Assembly (NCBI GenBank): GCA_004802705.1
Contig: SGPL01000175.1
Coordinates: forward strand, 1 to 57,677
Length of the DNA: 57,677 bases
Source: Bondarzewia mesenterica
Lineage: Eukaryota; Basidiomycota; Agaricomycetes; Russulales; Bondarzewiaceae
Direction: 5' to 3'
Position 1 is the first letter of the stretch, and each line of letters starts with the position of its first letter. Shown here one piece after another: positions 1 to 9,686 of the stretch. The translations under genes and the position numbers were made by a program. The notes under the pieces are model-generated. The model was not told where the DNA came from. It searched no databases and saw nothing but the letters and a program-made list of their open reading frames with translations.

Positions 1-100
1 CTGACCTCCACGCCTGCCTACTCGTCAGCGCGTCACTTCAACGCTGACGGCGAGGTATGGGTAACACGCTTGAGCGCCATTTATTTTCAGGGCTAGTTCA

Positions 101-134
<34 letters not shown>

Positions 135-487
135 CCATATATATAGTAAAGCACTATAGGGCAGGTCATCAGCAATGGCATGTGTCAGTGGTGCACGCTA
201 GAAAGGCCATTGGTGGATAAGGTATCACATGTAAAGAACCAGCGGGGTTCTTGTGGGTCAGGGCCTAGCCTGGTCTGGAGTCTAGGTGCATCTATGATCA
301 CATGATCTGCTGATCAGATCAGATAAGATAATATAATGATAGGCACACCAGGGTGCTTATATCGGGTCTGTGCGCATTACGGCACGAGTCGCGGTCTGCT
401 AAGTAAGTTAGCAGATTCAGGTAAGTTAAGCAAAGTAAATAAAAGTAGAAGCCTGCTCATATAAGCTAGGCCATTCATAACAATATT
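1..487. other. Gene-free flank, AT-rich toward its end
   Basis: I see no gene here. The first 300 bases are of ordinary composition and the rest becomes AT-rich as it approaches the decayed Helitron reading frame. A run of overlapping GATCA/GATAA words lies near 295-340. No terminal inverted repeat or Helitron-type end could be assigned. Confidence 0.5.
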
Positions 488-1500
488 TCCAAATCAGCAT
501 AATCTTCGTGATTCAATTTCAACCACTCAAGTGCAGTGGCAACTTTATTTCTTTGCACTAAAAGAAGAGTTCATTCATGATCTAATTGTGTAGGCCTTGT
601 TGGTCTAGTATAAATATATGCAAGTACTTCATTCAACTCATCATAATTAGGAGGTAACTTTGCATATACTTTTAGTGTAGGTATTGAGAAAAATACAGCA
701 TTGAATTTAATTTTATGCATGCCAGATGATACTTTGATTATATATTGATTATGACAAACTCGTGATATAAGCATTTTTTCAGCCCATGTTAATCCTTTGA
801 GTTGTGATGGAATTTCTCCTATCTAATTTCCATTAGCTAAAATTCATGTGGCAATTTACCTGCTTTTAGTTCGCATAAACAAGAATTGCAGATTGAATCA
901 CAATTTGAAAGTAAGATTGGCCCATTGATTTCTTCTATAGGATCACTAAAATTAAATCGCTCACATCTTGTGATTCCTTCATTAAGTCAAGATAATATCA
1001 ATAAATTTAAATTACACTTTGATAAAGAGTGCAGACTTTCATTTTGAACTAAAGATGCACATACGGCACATGCTGATTCTGCAATTGATTCAAGTGTGGT
1101 CATATTACAAAAATCATTAATAATAGTAGTCATCAAATCAAGATTTGGTGGATTTGGTGGAAATGATGATTTAGTTGATTTAGTTGTGTATTTCTTTTAT
1201 AATGCATTTGATTTTACAGCTGAACTTGCTATTATAAATATGCTTGTATATTTTTTACAATTCAGCTCCTTGACAATATTTCTTAAACCTAATGCTGATG
1301 TTTTTGTGTGAGGATAAGCTTTATGTTCATTTGCTATAGCAAATAACTGATCTTTTGTTAACCGCTCAACTATATCTACTAAAGGAACATTGGCAATCAT
1401 AAATGCAGACTTTGAATCAAATTCAGCAGCTACTAATAAAGAACAATATTTCACAAACTTGAATTTTTCACTATCTTTATAATAGATAGATTTATTCACC
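488..1500 (-). pseudogene. Decayed Helitron-encoded protein (DUF6570 region)
   Basis: Read on the minus strand, this region carries the DUF6570-type segment found upstream of the helicase in proteins of fungal Helitrons. The order is an N-terminal piece ending near 1200, then RFNFSDPIEEINGPIL, then a Cys-rich CDSICNSCLCELKAGK, then LANGN*IGEIPSQLKGLTW, then the very typical ISRVCHNQYIIKVSSGMHK and KVYAKLPPNYDELNEVLAYI, and last NKVATALEWLKLNHEDYADL near 490-560. The Trp expected after LANG is a TAG stop, there is a frame change just before LANG, and further stops occur. The helicase itself is not in the window. Base composition is far more AT-rich than the genes downstream, consistent with an old copy. 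The family call rests on remembered consensus, not on a search. Confidence 0.72.
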
Positions 1501-2984
1501 TTATTAATGTAAGGCTTTAGTTCTTCATATGACCAACTATATTTTCGCCCTTTTTTATTTGAAATAACTCCTCCTACTTGAATATATATATTTGATTTTG
1601 TATTTTTTTTCTATCTCTTTCTTGATTCATATATTATGGCTTAAATAATAATAAGCTAATGCAATCAGCAAACATGGTGTGATACAGTTGAATGTTTATG
1701 CAAGCAATATGTGATATATATATTTATTATATTGTGTATGCTCAATGCATAATCTTACATGCACAATTTTTATATACAAAGATGTAAAACATGTTGTATT
1801 CATGAAAGTCAAAGATATATCACCTTCATTGTGACATTTTGAATTTGCATATGCATAATAATTAGTGTACATTCTTGTGATGCAAATTGTGATTAATATC
1901 ATGTAAATTATTTCTTTATATATTTTTTCTTTTGTATGTTTTTTCTTTATAAGCCTTCTGGTTTTGCTTCTGCATAGTCTTCTGATGGAGTGATGATTTC
2001 AACCAATTTGTGTGCTTTTTACACTGGTAGTTACACTATAATATCCCTTTGGATAACTTAATGTGGCTTTTGCCTTTATTCATATGCTGTCTGGCATAAT
2101 GAACCAAAAAATACAAAAAAAAATGTAAAAAATAATATCTAAAATAATATCTAAATACAAAGCATGTCAATAATCTCAAATTTGATTTATGCAATATAGT
2201 AGACTCACCACAAAAGACATGCAAGTGGGCTGCAGGGATAGGGCAGGGATATATTGCATGAATAGGTGTTTCTATTTTGAAATCAGAACTTTGTGCATAA
2301 GNAANAGTGATACAACACATACNAAGATATCCAGCATGCCATTCAANNTCTGNCAGCAATCCCTGNAGTTTGNAATGGCCACAAGAAGGCCTTGAAGCAG
2401 GCTATACAGCTGCAGANTCTANAACANAAAAGGACAGAAATTCAGTNTAATAAAGANGNAACACTCACTACAGCTGAATTNAGCCTTTCTACAGCAGATG
2501 ATATATATAATCTGCCATAGTTGTGANGAAGNAGTTGAGTGTGAGCANNTCNAGTNCNAGGTAGANCATGGTTGTCAGGCGGAGAGATGCAAGGTGCCGA
2601 GTCACGACTGCGCAACCAGCTGTTCACTCGCTTAGTCATCATTTTGCTGCACTGGCCCCGTTCTCCTTTAACTGTCCGAACTAGCATTTCACAATCTGTA
2701 CAACATAATCAAACTGCCCTGAGGCTGCTTTGAGGCACATGAAAGATAAATATACCATAAAGAACATGAATTGCTAAGTAAAACTGCATCCAACACCAAG
2801 CTGTATACTACTTCCCTCCAGCCCATCTCATGTCGGGCTCCCAGCAAATATCATCACATGATCAACAGTTAATGCAACACCTCCATCCCCACCCCTCGTC
2901 TTCTCGATCACCGGACAGACTGCTCGGCCACCTCTAGTGTGCGTTACCGTGGTCAGCATGCCCTCGCGCATGAGCATGCTCGCG
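1501..2984. other. AT-rich intergenic sequence with ambiguous bases
   Basis: No coding sequence is supported. About 1550-2200 is very AT-rich with homopolymer tracts. About 2300-2580 contains many isolated Ns, which suggests a repeat whose copies were merged in assembly. From about 2700 the composition rises to normal just before the calnexin-derived pseudogene. It probably represents further decayed transposon sequence. Confidence 0.45.
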
Positions 2985-3104
2985 CGTCGGGGTCAGCAAT
3001 CCTCTTTGTGTCAACCTAGTCCTCAGGCTTCTTGTCCTCAGGGTCGTCAATCTCCTTGAGAGGGTTAACGGCGGGAGTGAAGTTTTCCAAGATGTTGCCG
3101 ATGG

Positions 3105-3914
3105 CCTTGAGGGCAGTGTATGCGTTGGCGATAGCTATATACGATGCAATAAAAACACTGAGAATTCTGAGGATGTGCAGGTTAAATGTCATAATCGTGC
3201 GCACCCATGCCGGTATCGTTATGCAAGTGAATTTCGATATCGCAGCTAACGACCCCACGGAGCGTTCGAACGAGATCATAGACCTGCCTGGGGTTAGCAC
3301 CACCGACAGTGTCGGCAATACCAATACGGTTGATGCCGATCTTGTCGACGGTCTGGTAGATCGAGAGGAGGTCAATGAGGTCTGAATGGAATGAGTCCTC
3401 GGTGGAGAAGTGGACTTCGATGCCCTTGGACTTGATGAAGTTGATGACCTCGATGGCGGTCTTGGTGATGTAGATCATGTCCTTGCCATGTGAGAATTCA
3501 CGGAGGAAGGAGGTTCCAATGACAATGTCAACACTATCGACGCCTGGGTAACATGATCAGTAACTGGACGGAAAAAAAGAATGAGGCACGGGAGGGGCAG
3601 GGCACTCGAGCGGTACAAGGCAGTAAACAGGAAAAATCTCGACCCGCCCGAGACTTGGGTGTGGTTTCATGGTCAAGACGTGTTCGTAATCATACTCACC
3701 GGTCTCCACAGCAATTTGCACATCATCCATGTGACAACGGATGTGCGTGAGGATCTTGGCCTTCAACTCAAGCTTGCAGATGGCCTCGCAGTCCACGTGG
3801 GACTGTTCTGAAGCCGCGGGTGAGGTGAGCTCGATGTACTCAAACCAAACGAGTCGAGGGCCTTAGCGATAGCAATCTCTCACTGTTGAACAAGACATCG
3901 TAAGTGTTGTTAGG
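3105..3914 (-). pseudogene. Homocitrate synthase gene fragment with introns
   Basis: This is an internal piece of the lysine-pathway homocitrate synthase (alpha-aminoadipate route), in the same orientation as the calnexin pieces around it. It reads [74 protein letters not shown], then [24 protein letters not shown] and [14 protein letters not shown], and finally AIANAYTAL. At least two complete introns remain: one between VETG and VDSVD (about 3553-3697) and one before AIANAY, about 70 nt long with GTGCGC...TATAG borders (about 3131-3200). The fragment was therefore moved as genomic DNA, not as a retrocopy. A one-base loss after ALDSFG (3838-3848) breaks the frame. The N-terminal catalytic start and all of the C-terminal half are missing. 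At its downstream end the frame runs straight into the calnexin ILENF segment. Confidence 0.85.
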
Positions 3915-4246
3915 GCTGCATGAAGGTATCATCAGTCAGGGTGGATCTAAGTCACGTGAGAAACATACTGAAGAACAAGTGTGTAAAGGTTAGTGGTCTT
4001 CTCGATGGAGGGCTTGGGAGGCAAGGTCAAGTGTTTCTCCTCATATTCGCCAGTAATCGGGTTCTTGTGATGGAAGATGAAGTGAATCTAGCAAAGGACA
4101 GCTTGTCAGCACCCGAAGCAACATTGAATCACTGTAATACTACGAACCTTGGTACCGGGGCATGTAAGATTAGGACTGAACATGATGACCCATGGTGTCT
4201 CGTCTGAGAACTCCTTGCCACTGGTCTGATAGCCATCCTCGAGCAG

Positions 4247-4397
4247 CTTCATCATCCTCTCCGGCCTCCTCCTCAGCATCCTCATCGCCCACGTCATCGC
4301 TGGCATCATTGCCCAATTTATCACCTGGCGCATCGTCTACTACCTCACCATCGGCGTGCAACTCGCCGTCCTGCTCGCGCTGTGAGCGTGTTCCGAG
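4247..4397 (+). pseudogene. MFS transporter fragment inside the calnexin pseudogene
   Basis: Read on the plus strand, opposite to calnexin, these 150 bases give a strongly hydrophobic stretch, [20 protein letters not shown] followed by [21 protein letters not shown]. It resembles the transmembrane segment and following loop of fungal major facilitator transporters (typical pattern ARVIAGI-A-WR-VYY). In the calnexin frame the same bases give a meaningless acidic stretch. It lies exactly between two calnexin residues that are adjacent in the family (SYL and KLLEDG), so it is an insertion. The assignment is from pattern memory and covers only about 45 residues. Confidence 0.6.
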
Positions 4398-4650
4398 GTA
4401 ACTGCCACCGCAGTTACTGCCCTTCTGGTACTTGACCTCGTACTGCACGACGAGAGGCATCTCCGAGAAGTCGAGGGGTTCAGAGAATAGAGCAGAGATG
4501 GCGTGATGTGCAGCCGTCGACTTGGCCGTAGCTGAAGGTCTCGCCGCTGAAGGCATCTTCATCGCTTGTGACAGAATCCAGTGCTTATGCAGTTGTGAAG
4601 AAGAAGGGGGCCAGCAGTGAGCGACACGAGACACGCAATGCATTGACGGT

Positions 4651-5135
4651 CGATCATGAGAGGGGAAGAGGAGAATGAGCAATAAGCTGAACGAAAGTCA
4701 ACTTGTTGTTTCACTTACCGGTAAAGAGGAATCCCGATTGACCGATGAAGTGACACTACAAAACAAAGGAAGTGAGCTTAGTTGTGCGAGTCATACGATT
4801 TTGTAATAATGCTAGTTCAGACTCTAATAACGATTTGTAGTCCGACTACTTTCCCGAATTCTGGGGGGGGTCAAAATGGCCCATGTTCCTGACACAAGTA
4901 ATGATTCCCTAATCGGGAATCGTAATTACTTTGATAACCACATGCAATAACTAAACCTTGTCCCCGAAAATCTATCCAATTGCCTGAAATCGTGCCATCG
5001 CTCCTACGACTCCTAGTGGTAGTGGCGGAACTTGGGTGCTGCCCCGCCTATAATCATCTGTGGTCCACAGCTCTGAAAAAAGAGCAGTACATATAAGCAC
5101 TCGCTAATGCAAAAAAAAGATGAGATACTTACCAC
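4651..5135. other. Non-coding spacer
   Basis: This lies between the calnexin mosaic and the left terminal repeat of the next element. It contains a G8 run (4863-4870) and a short palindrome in which GATTCCC and GGGAATC flank TAATC-like bases near 4904-4921. An intron-like stretch, GTAAGTG ... GCATAAG on the minus strand (about 4596-4718), may be a leftover calnexin intron. No gene is visible. Confidence 0.4.
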
Positions 5136-5172
5136 ATCAAGAAAATCACTCCCCGTTAATTAACACTAATTA
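5136..5172 (+). repeat. Left 37-bp terminal inverted repeat
   Basis: It matches the reverse complement of 8557-8593 at 36 of 37 positions. The core is AATCACTCCCCGTTAATTAA. Confidence 0.85.
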
Positions 5173-5484
5173 CTTCAGATTACTTTTCAAAGTCTTAATT
5201 GGCTTCCCTCCATTTTGTCCTAGTATTCATTAGACAAATTAACATAAATTACTATTAAGCCCACATAGTACATAGTAGATTACCTTTCAATAGAGCTGAG
5301 CTAGTAGCTCAGATTACTTGCTCAGATTCAGGCAAATTACATTAAAAAAAAAGTGTATTGATGCTTAACTAACATGAGGAGAAAACAATCAAACAAAATC
5401 TAAATGTAAAAGCCGGAACTGCAATGCTGATGAACTACGAGCGGAGGGAAAAAAATGAAGCAAAAAGACAGCAAGGGTTAATAC

Positions 5485-5757
5485 TTAAATGCGACAGGCC
5501 TCTACGTCACTGCCATCACAATTACTGCCATCGTGGTCATCACCTTCCCCATCACAATTGTCCTTCCCATTCCCATCCTCCTCATCGCTATCAGTCTTAT
5601 CAATGACTGCATCATCACCATCTGCACCATTGCCCTCATCAGCACCCGTGCCATTGCCCTCATCACCATCTGTGATAACGCCCTCGTCATCTTCTCCCAT
5701 GCCATCTGACCCATATTCACTGCCATCCATCTCCTCATCATCATCCGCATGCTTCAT
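5485..5757 (-). other. Acidic GAT/GAC-rich low-complexity tract
   Basis: All frames are open over this stretch because it is built from imperfect GATGA-like repeats. The minus strand reads as an Asp/Gly/Glu-rich 90-residue peptide, and one plus frame reads as a hydrophobic Ile/Thr-rich peptide. Neither matches a family I know with confidence. I treat it as low-complexity sequence inside the TIR element, not as a gene. A short duplication containing GCCGCTG and AAAACTA lies just upstream (about 5821-5885). Confidence 0.45.
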
Positions 5758-5886
5758 TCTCCATTGTCATCCGACTCTGGCTTCAACTCAGGCTCGACAT
5801 TAACACACCTATTTCCAGCTCGCCGCTGCAAAACTATCATCCACTGCCACTCCAATACCGCCGCTGTAAAACTACCGTCCACCATG

Positions 5887-7135
5887 CTCTGGACGTCGAT
5901 GCGCTAGATAGCCGTGGTGGGCAAGGCCAAGCTGCAGATGAGGTGGTAGTCATCGAGGTCGAGGGCAGGGGGCAAGGTGTTGATCCATTCCTAGAGTGAT
6001 CGGTCCATGGCGAGGACGGCGTCGTAGGTGACAGGACAAAGGAAGATGGTGTCATCCATAATGGTGCCGAGGATATAGGTGAGCTTGAAGAGGGCGATGT
6101 TTCCCTCATAGAGGTGACCAGTGGCATCGAGGGCGGGATCACAGTACAAGGGCAGTTCCATGTCAAAGTGGTGGGATGCAATGGTGAGGGGACAGCCAAA
6201 CATGAAGGCTTGCCACCTGGGGCAATGGATGAGATGTGATATATTTAGTGGTAAAGCGCGCTCACCTTTTGAGCAAAATGACATGCCATCACGCCCATCT
6301 GCAATGCCCGGCAACCTCAAAGGGCATCCTGGACCTTCCAGAATCGCGATGGAGGCCCATGACGATGGCGGTAGTGACGAGCTCACCCTTGATGCACCAG
6401 ATTTCCTCGGAATCGATCTTGGAGAGGGGTGAGATAGTGGCAGCAGACGAGAAGGAGTTCGACGAGGTCGAGGGTATAGGCGCAGCTCTCTGCCTAGTGG
6501 TGCTGGAGGGCGATGCACATGATGTTGTAAAGGTGGGTGCTGAAGTCCTCAATGTTAGGGGGAAGAGCATTATAGGCGAGCTGGGTTTGCGATTGCATCA
6601 TAAGGAAGAGGCAAAGGAGGCCTTCCAATGATGTCTGGATACCCCGCGTTATTCATTGAAGCTGTGGTCAAAGCTGTTGGAGACGTATGCCGAGGAGGGC
6701 AACCTCATGCGCACACTGCAGGCAGCGATCCGCATTGCTGCATATCAACATGCTGAGTATGGTGAGCTGGTTGTAAGTGTGATCCTACTCATCTCAGTCA
6801 ACGAAGAGGATGTTGACCCATTAATGTGTTGACTATCAGTACCCTTCGCAGATCGCACGGTGTTTCTTCAAAGTCGAGCAGATTCATAGGCATGCTAAAA
6901 TATGGAACACCCTTTTGAGCATGGGTCGTTGGCGGTGAGGAGGTAGGAGGGCGATAGCCATGAGCATGCAGATGGTGGTGAGGATGATGCGGTTGGCACT
7001 GGTGCCAGTCTTGTAGCGAGTCCATGCGGGGATGAAGGTGGCTTGGTTGACATGGCGGTATATTCAGTTGCAGTATTCAAAATAATAATCGACAAGGCCA
7101 TCGATGATGGATTCGTCAGGGAGGTGCCTGCGGAG
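5887..7135 (-). pseudogene. Zn-cluster transcription factor fragment (fungal_trans domain)
   Basis: On the minus strand two blocks of the fungal-specific regulator middle-homology region are readable in the correct order. The first (about 6930-7135) reads SIIDGLVDYYFEYCN*IYRH, then TRYKTGTSANRIILTTICML. The second (about 5887-6650) reads YNALPPNIEDFSTHLYNIMC, EEIWCIKGELVTTAIVMGLH, RWQAFMFGCPLTIASHHFD, YCDPALDATG, NIALFKLTYILGTIMDD, and EWINTLPPALDLDDYH. The DNA-binding Zn2Cys6 cluster and the C-terminus are missing. It contains in-frame stops (the Trp after YCN is TGA, and there is a TAG before EWINT) and several frame changes. About 6650-6930 between the blocks does not fit the family. It is a dead fragment carried within the TIR element. 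Confidence 0.78.
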
Positions 7136-8556
7136 AGGAGGTGATGGTGGTGTAGAAGATGCAGAAGAGACGAGCAAGTTGAATTTGGTTGATTATACGC
7201 AGCGCTGGTAGTCACATGACCATTTTCTCACACTGTGCAGTGATCCGACTTGTTCAAGTTGCGACCAAGTCAGGTTCATCACGCGACGCGCTCCATCCCT
7301 ACATCCCTTCTTGCTGCCGAGCCCGCCTCGTTGTCCCCTACCTCTTGCACTCTCCGTACCGACACAACGAGCTCCCTATACTAGGTTTTTCTCACCCTGT
7401 CAGAAAAACTGATCCCTCGCACACCATCACGCTCAAACCGCCCACACAGAAATCGATGCGCAAGAAGGTCATTCAGGACTACGCCAACATGGACACTGGG
7501 ATCAGGTCCCTGGATTTCTCATAGATGATTGAAAATGCTCAAGGAAAAATGATGAAGGAAGATAATTTCAAGCGGAGGTCACTTTGGAATGGGCGGAGAG
7601 CTAGGCAAGGACACGCCCATTGAGGTCATTGGTATGTACTATTCTCTTCCTCTCTTGCTCGGACAACAATATATCTATGTTCTTCATTTTCAGATATGGC
7701 TACTTGATGGAACTTCAGAAAGTGGTAGGTGTCAGGGATGAACTCACTGACGAAATCATGCTGCCACGGCTGGTGCGGGACATGTGTATCCGAAGGTTCA
7801 GCCACTCGCGAGACCAACCAACCCTTCTCTTCTATCTCGATACTCATCGCCCCCGCTCCCAAATCCCCCACGACCCCTTGCACCCATGCAATTGCCACGA
7901 GAGCATGCAAAGCATCACATACGAGCATCTTCACACTGGCCTCAGCACCTGCACCACCAGTACCACTGATACCACTGCCACCTCAAACTCTTCAGTACCC
8001 CCACAACAGAACAAGTCAATCCCTTCTTCTCGCCTGCCAGTGTCACCAGTTTTAGCCTCGCAGACCAATATATCTCCCACCCCTCCTCGCTCTCCTCCCT
8101 CTGTCCCCACGTGAGTGCGAGTGGGATCGAGACAGTTCAGGTTAATGCCGATGCCGACCCTCGCATGCCCCAAGCTCAAGCCCATGCCATGCACAAAGCC
8201 TTCACCTCTCCCCCTCATCGTCCTCTCACCCTCTATCAAAATCCCTCGTCCAGCGCTGCCTCTGCTTCCAGCAAACGTCCCTTCATGTCGATCTCATAGA
8301 GAAACCGAGGTTGAAGAAGAAGGACTGCACGGCGTGGTTGGCATATATCCTCACATATACCATGATGTTGCTCGGTGTAGCAGCGGGTGCGGTGAGGATT
8401 TGGTCTAGGTGGAAAGGCGTGCCATTGTTGGGGGATTTGGATGTGGTTTGGATGCGGATACTACTAGTGCCATTCATGCGGGCCTGATTAGACTTCACAT
8501 AGTATGAATTAATAATGCTTAGGCAGAATTAGATGTCTCATAATAATAAATGGCTC

Positions 8557-8593
8557 TAATTAGTGTTAATTAACGGGGAGTGATTTTCCTGAT
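8557..8593 (-). repeat. Right 37-bp terminal inverted repeat
   Basis: This is the reverse-complement partner of 5136-5172. The single difference is C for T near the outer end (8590). Confidence 0.85.
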
Positions 8594-9653
8594 GCATGTT
8601 CCCCCAGGCTGATAGACCAAGAGATCAGACAACCAGATGAGAAGCCCAAGTTTTAGCCTTAGTAGCCCGATAGCTGCTAGAGAAGACAGCCCAGATACAA
8701 CCTCAGATAGCACAGATACAAGCCCAGATAGCGCACACTTAGACAAAGACAAAGCGGGCCACCAAATGACCACAGCAAAGAAGCAGATAAAGAGCAGCTG
8801 ACTGGCATGAGTGGCATGTCTTAGTAGAATACAAATCACCATGGAAAATGAGATGCAAGTGACCTTACTATTGTCACTCACGCGAGACTGCATGCTCACC
8901 TTCAAAAAAAAAAAACTCACTGAAATTGCGCAGTCCGTGGATCTCGCGCTCGTGCTAGCGAGCAGCGCGTTCTAATTTCTCGATCCTGTCCCTTGAGCTC
9001 CACATTTTCCGTCTCCAAAATGGCCATGTGCTCCAATGCATCTGCGATGATGCGTCCATCGAAGGGCGCGAATTTGGAGATGGCGTGACCCACAAAATCA
9101 CCTTGATAGCCTTGTGGAAAGATGTAGTGAGCATCAATGAGCCCATCGATGTCATGCTATCAGAATGTGAGTGCACCTTGAATGCCTTGTCTTTGCTGAG
9201 CGACAGCTTCTGTGAGGAAATGGACACTATTGAGGATATCGTGGGGATATTGGAGAGTGCAAGGACAGAGGATGATAATGAGGGGGATGAAGGGGACATG
9301 AATACCTGTGATGAGATGGAGGAGATCGATGTCAAGATGGGATGGGATGGAAGATGCCAGCGTGCGAGGAGCCTGAGTCAGACACTCTGCACTTCAGCGG
9401 CCAAAGTGAACAAAGTGGACGACAAACACGGCAGCTGCCGTGAAAGACTTGGTGAGGAGCTGAGATCAATATCCGGATGATTCTGAAATTTTGGCCACTC
9501 AAGCCCATTCCAGGTTTGGGCTGCAAATGATTCCCAATTCAGAATTTTGGATTCATTTCTGATTCACTTCAGGATAGATTCGAATTCACTTTCAGAATGA
9601 TTCTTATTTCTCAGTCTAGTCTCATCTCATACGAAGCCCTGGCGGTGTAATCC
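8594..9653. other. Spacer between two TIR elements, weak coding traces
   Basis: No intact gene. The minus strand at about 8940-9170 gives a plausible but unassigned peptide with a heptad-like stretch (ADALEHMAILETENVELKG) and stops on both sides. About 9490-9620 is AT-rich with GATTC/GAATC repeats. This may be further decayed mobile sequence. Confidence 0.4.
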
Positions 9654-9655
9654 TA

Positions 9656-9686
9656 GGCCCCCTGATAATAGGGGGTAAAGTCAGGT
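9656..9686 (+). repeat. Left TIR of the TA-flanked element
   Basis: It begins GGCCCCCTGATAATAGGGGG and is flanked by TA at 9654-9655. Confidence 0.85.

Larger units (their letters stand above)
2985..4650 (-). pseudogene. Calnexin gene, broken by two foreign gene fragments
   Basis: On the minus strand the calnexin lumenal domain is recognisable in pieces. These are a GETFSY remnant near 4515; [20 protein letters not shown] and [20 protein letters not shown] (4398-4510); [20 protein letters not shown] and CPGTKV (4145-4246); [19 protein letters not shown] and [12 protein letters not shown] (3975-4090); a DDTF remnant near 3930; and ILENFTPAVNPLKEIDDPED (about 3025-3104), followed by VDTKRIADPDA (about 2985-3015). 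Between the SYL and KLLEDG motifs sits an antisense MFS piece, and between DDTF and ILENF sits a homocitrate synthase piece. The Trp of the conserved KPEDW motif is a TAG stop (3016-3018). The stretch after GETFSY is deleted with loss of frame, and the C-terminal half is absent. It cannot encode calnexin, an ER glycoprotein chaperone. A working copy would be expected elsewhere in the genome. Confidence 0.85.
5136..8593. mobile_element. TIR element carrying gene fragments, no transposase seen
   Basis: The bases at 5136-5172 and 8557-8593 are reverse complements of each other over 37 bp with a single mismatch. Both contain the core ATCACTCCCCGTTAATTAAC or its complement. Just inside the left end a subterminal motif is repeated: CAGATTACTTTTCAA at 5176-5190 and TAGATTACCTTTCAA at 5276-5290. 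The interior holds no recognisable transposase. It holds a broken Zn-cluster regulator fragment on the minus strand, an acidic GAT-rich tract and several unassigned stretches. This is the structure of a non-autonomous element that has taken up host gene pieces. The superfamily cannot be named and no target-site duplication was recognised. Confidence 0.7.

Noticed and set aside
3016..4682. An intact homocitrate synthase gene
   Set aside because: First suspected from the strong central match, but both protein ends are calnexin and the frame is broken, so it is only a captured fragment.
5485..5757. Acidic or membrane protein in the GAT-rich tract
   Set aside because: All frames are open because of low complexity, and neither reading has convincing family motifs.
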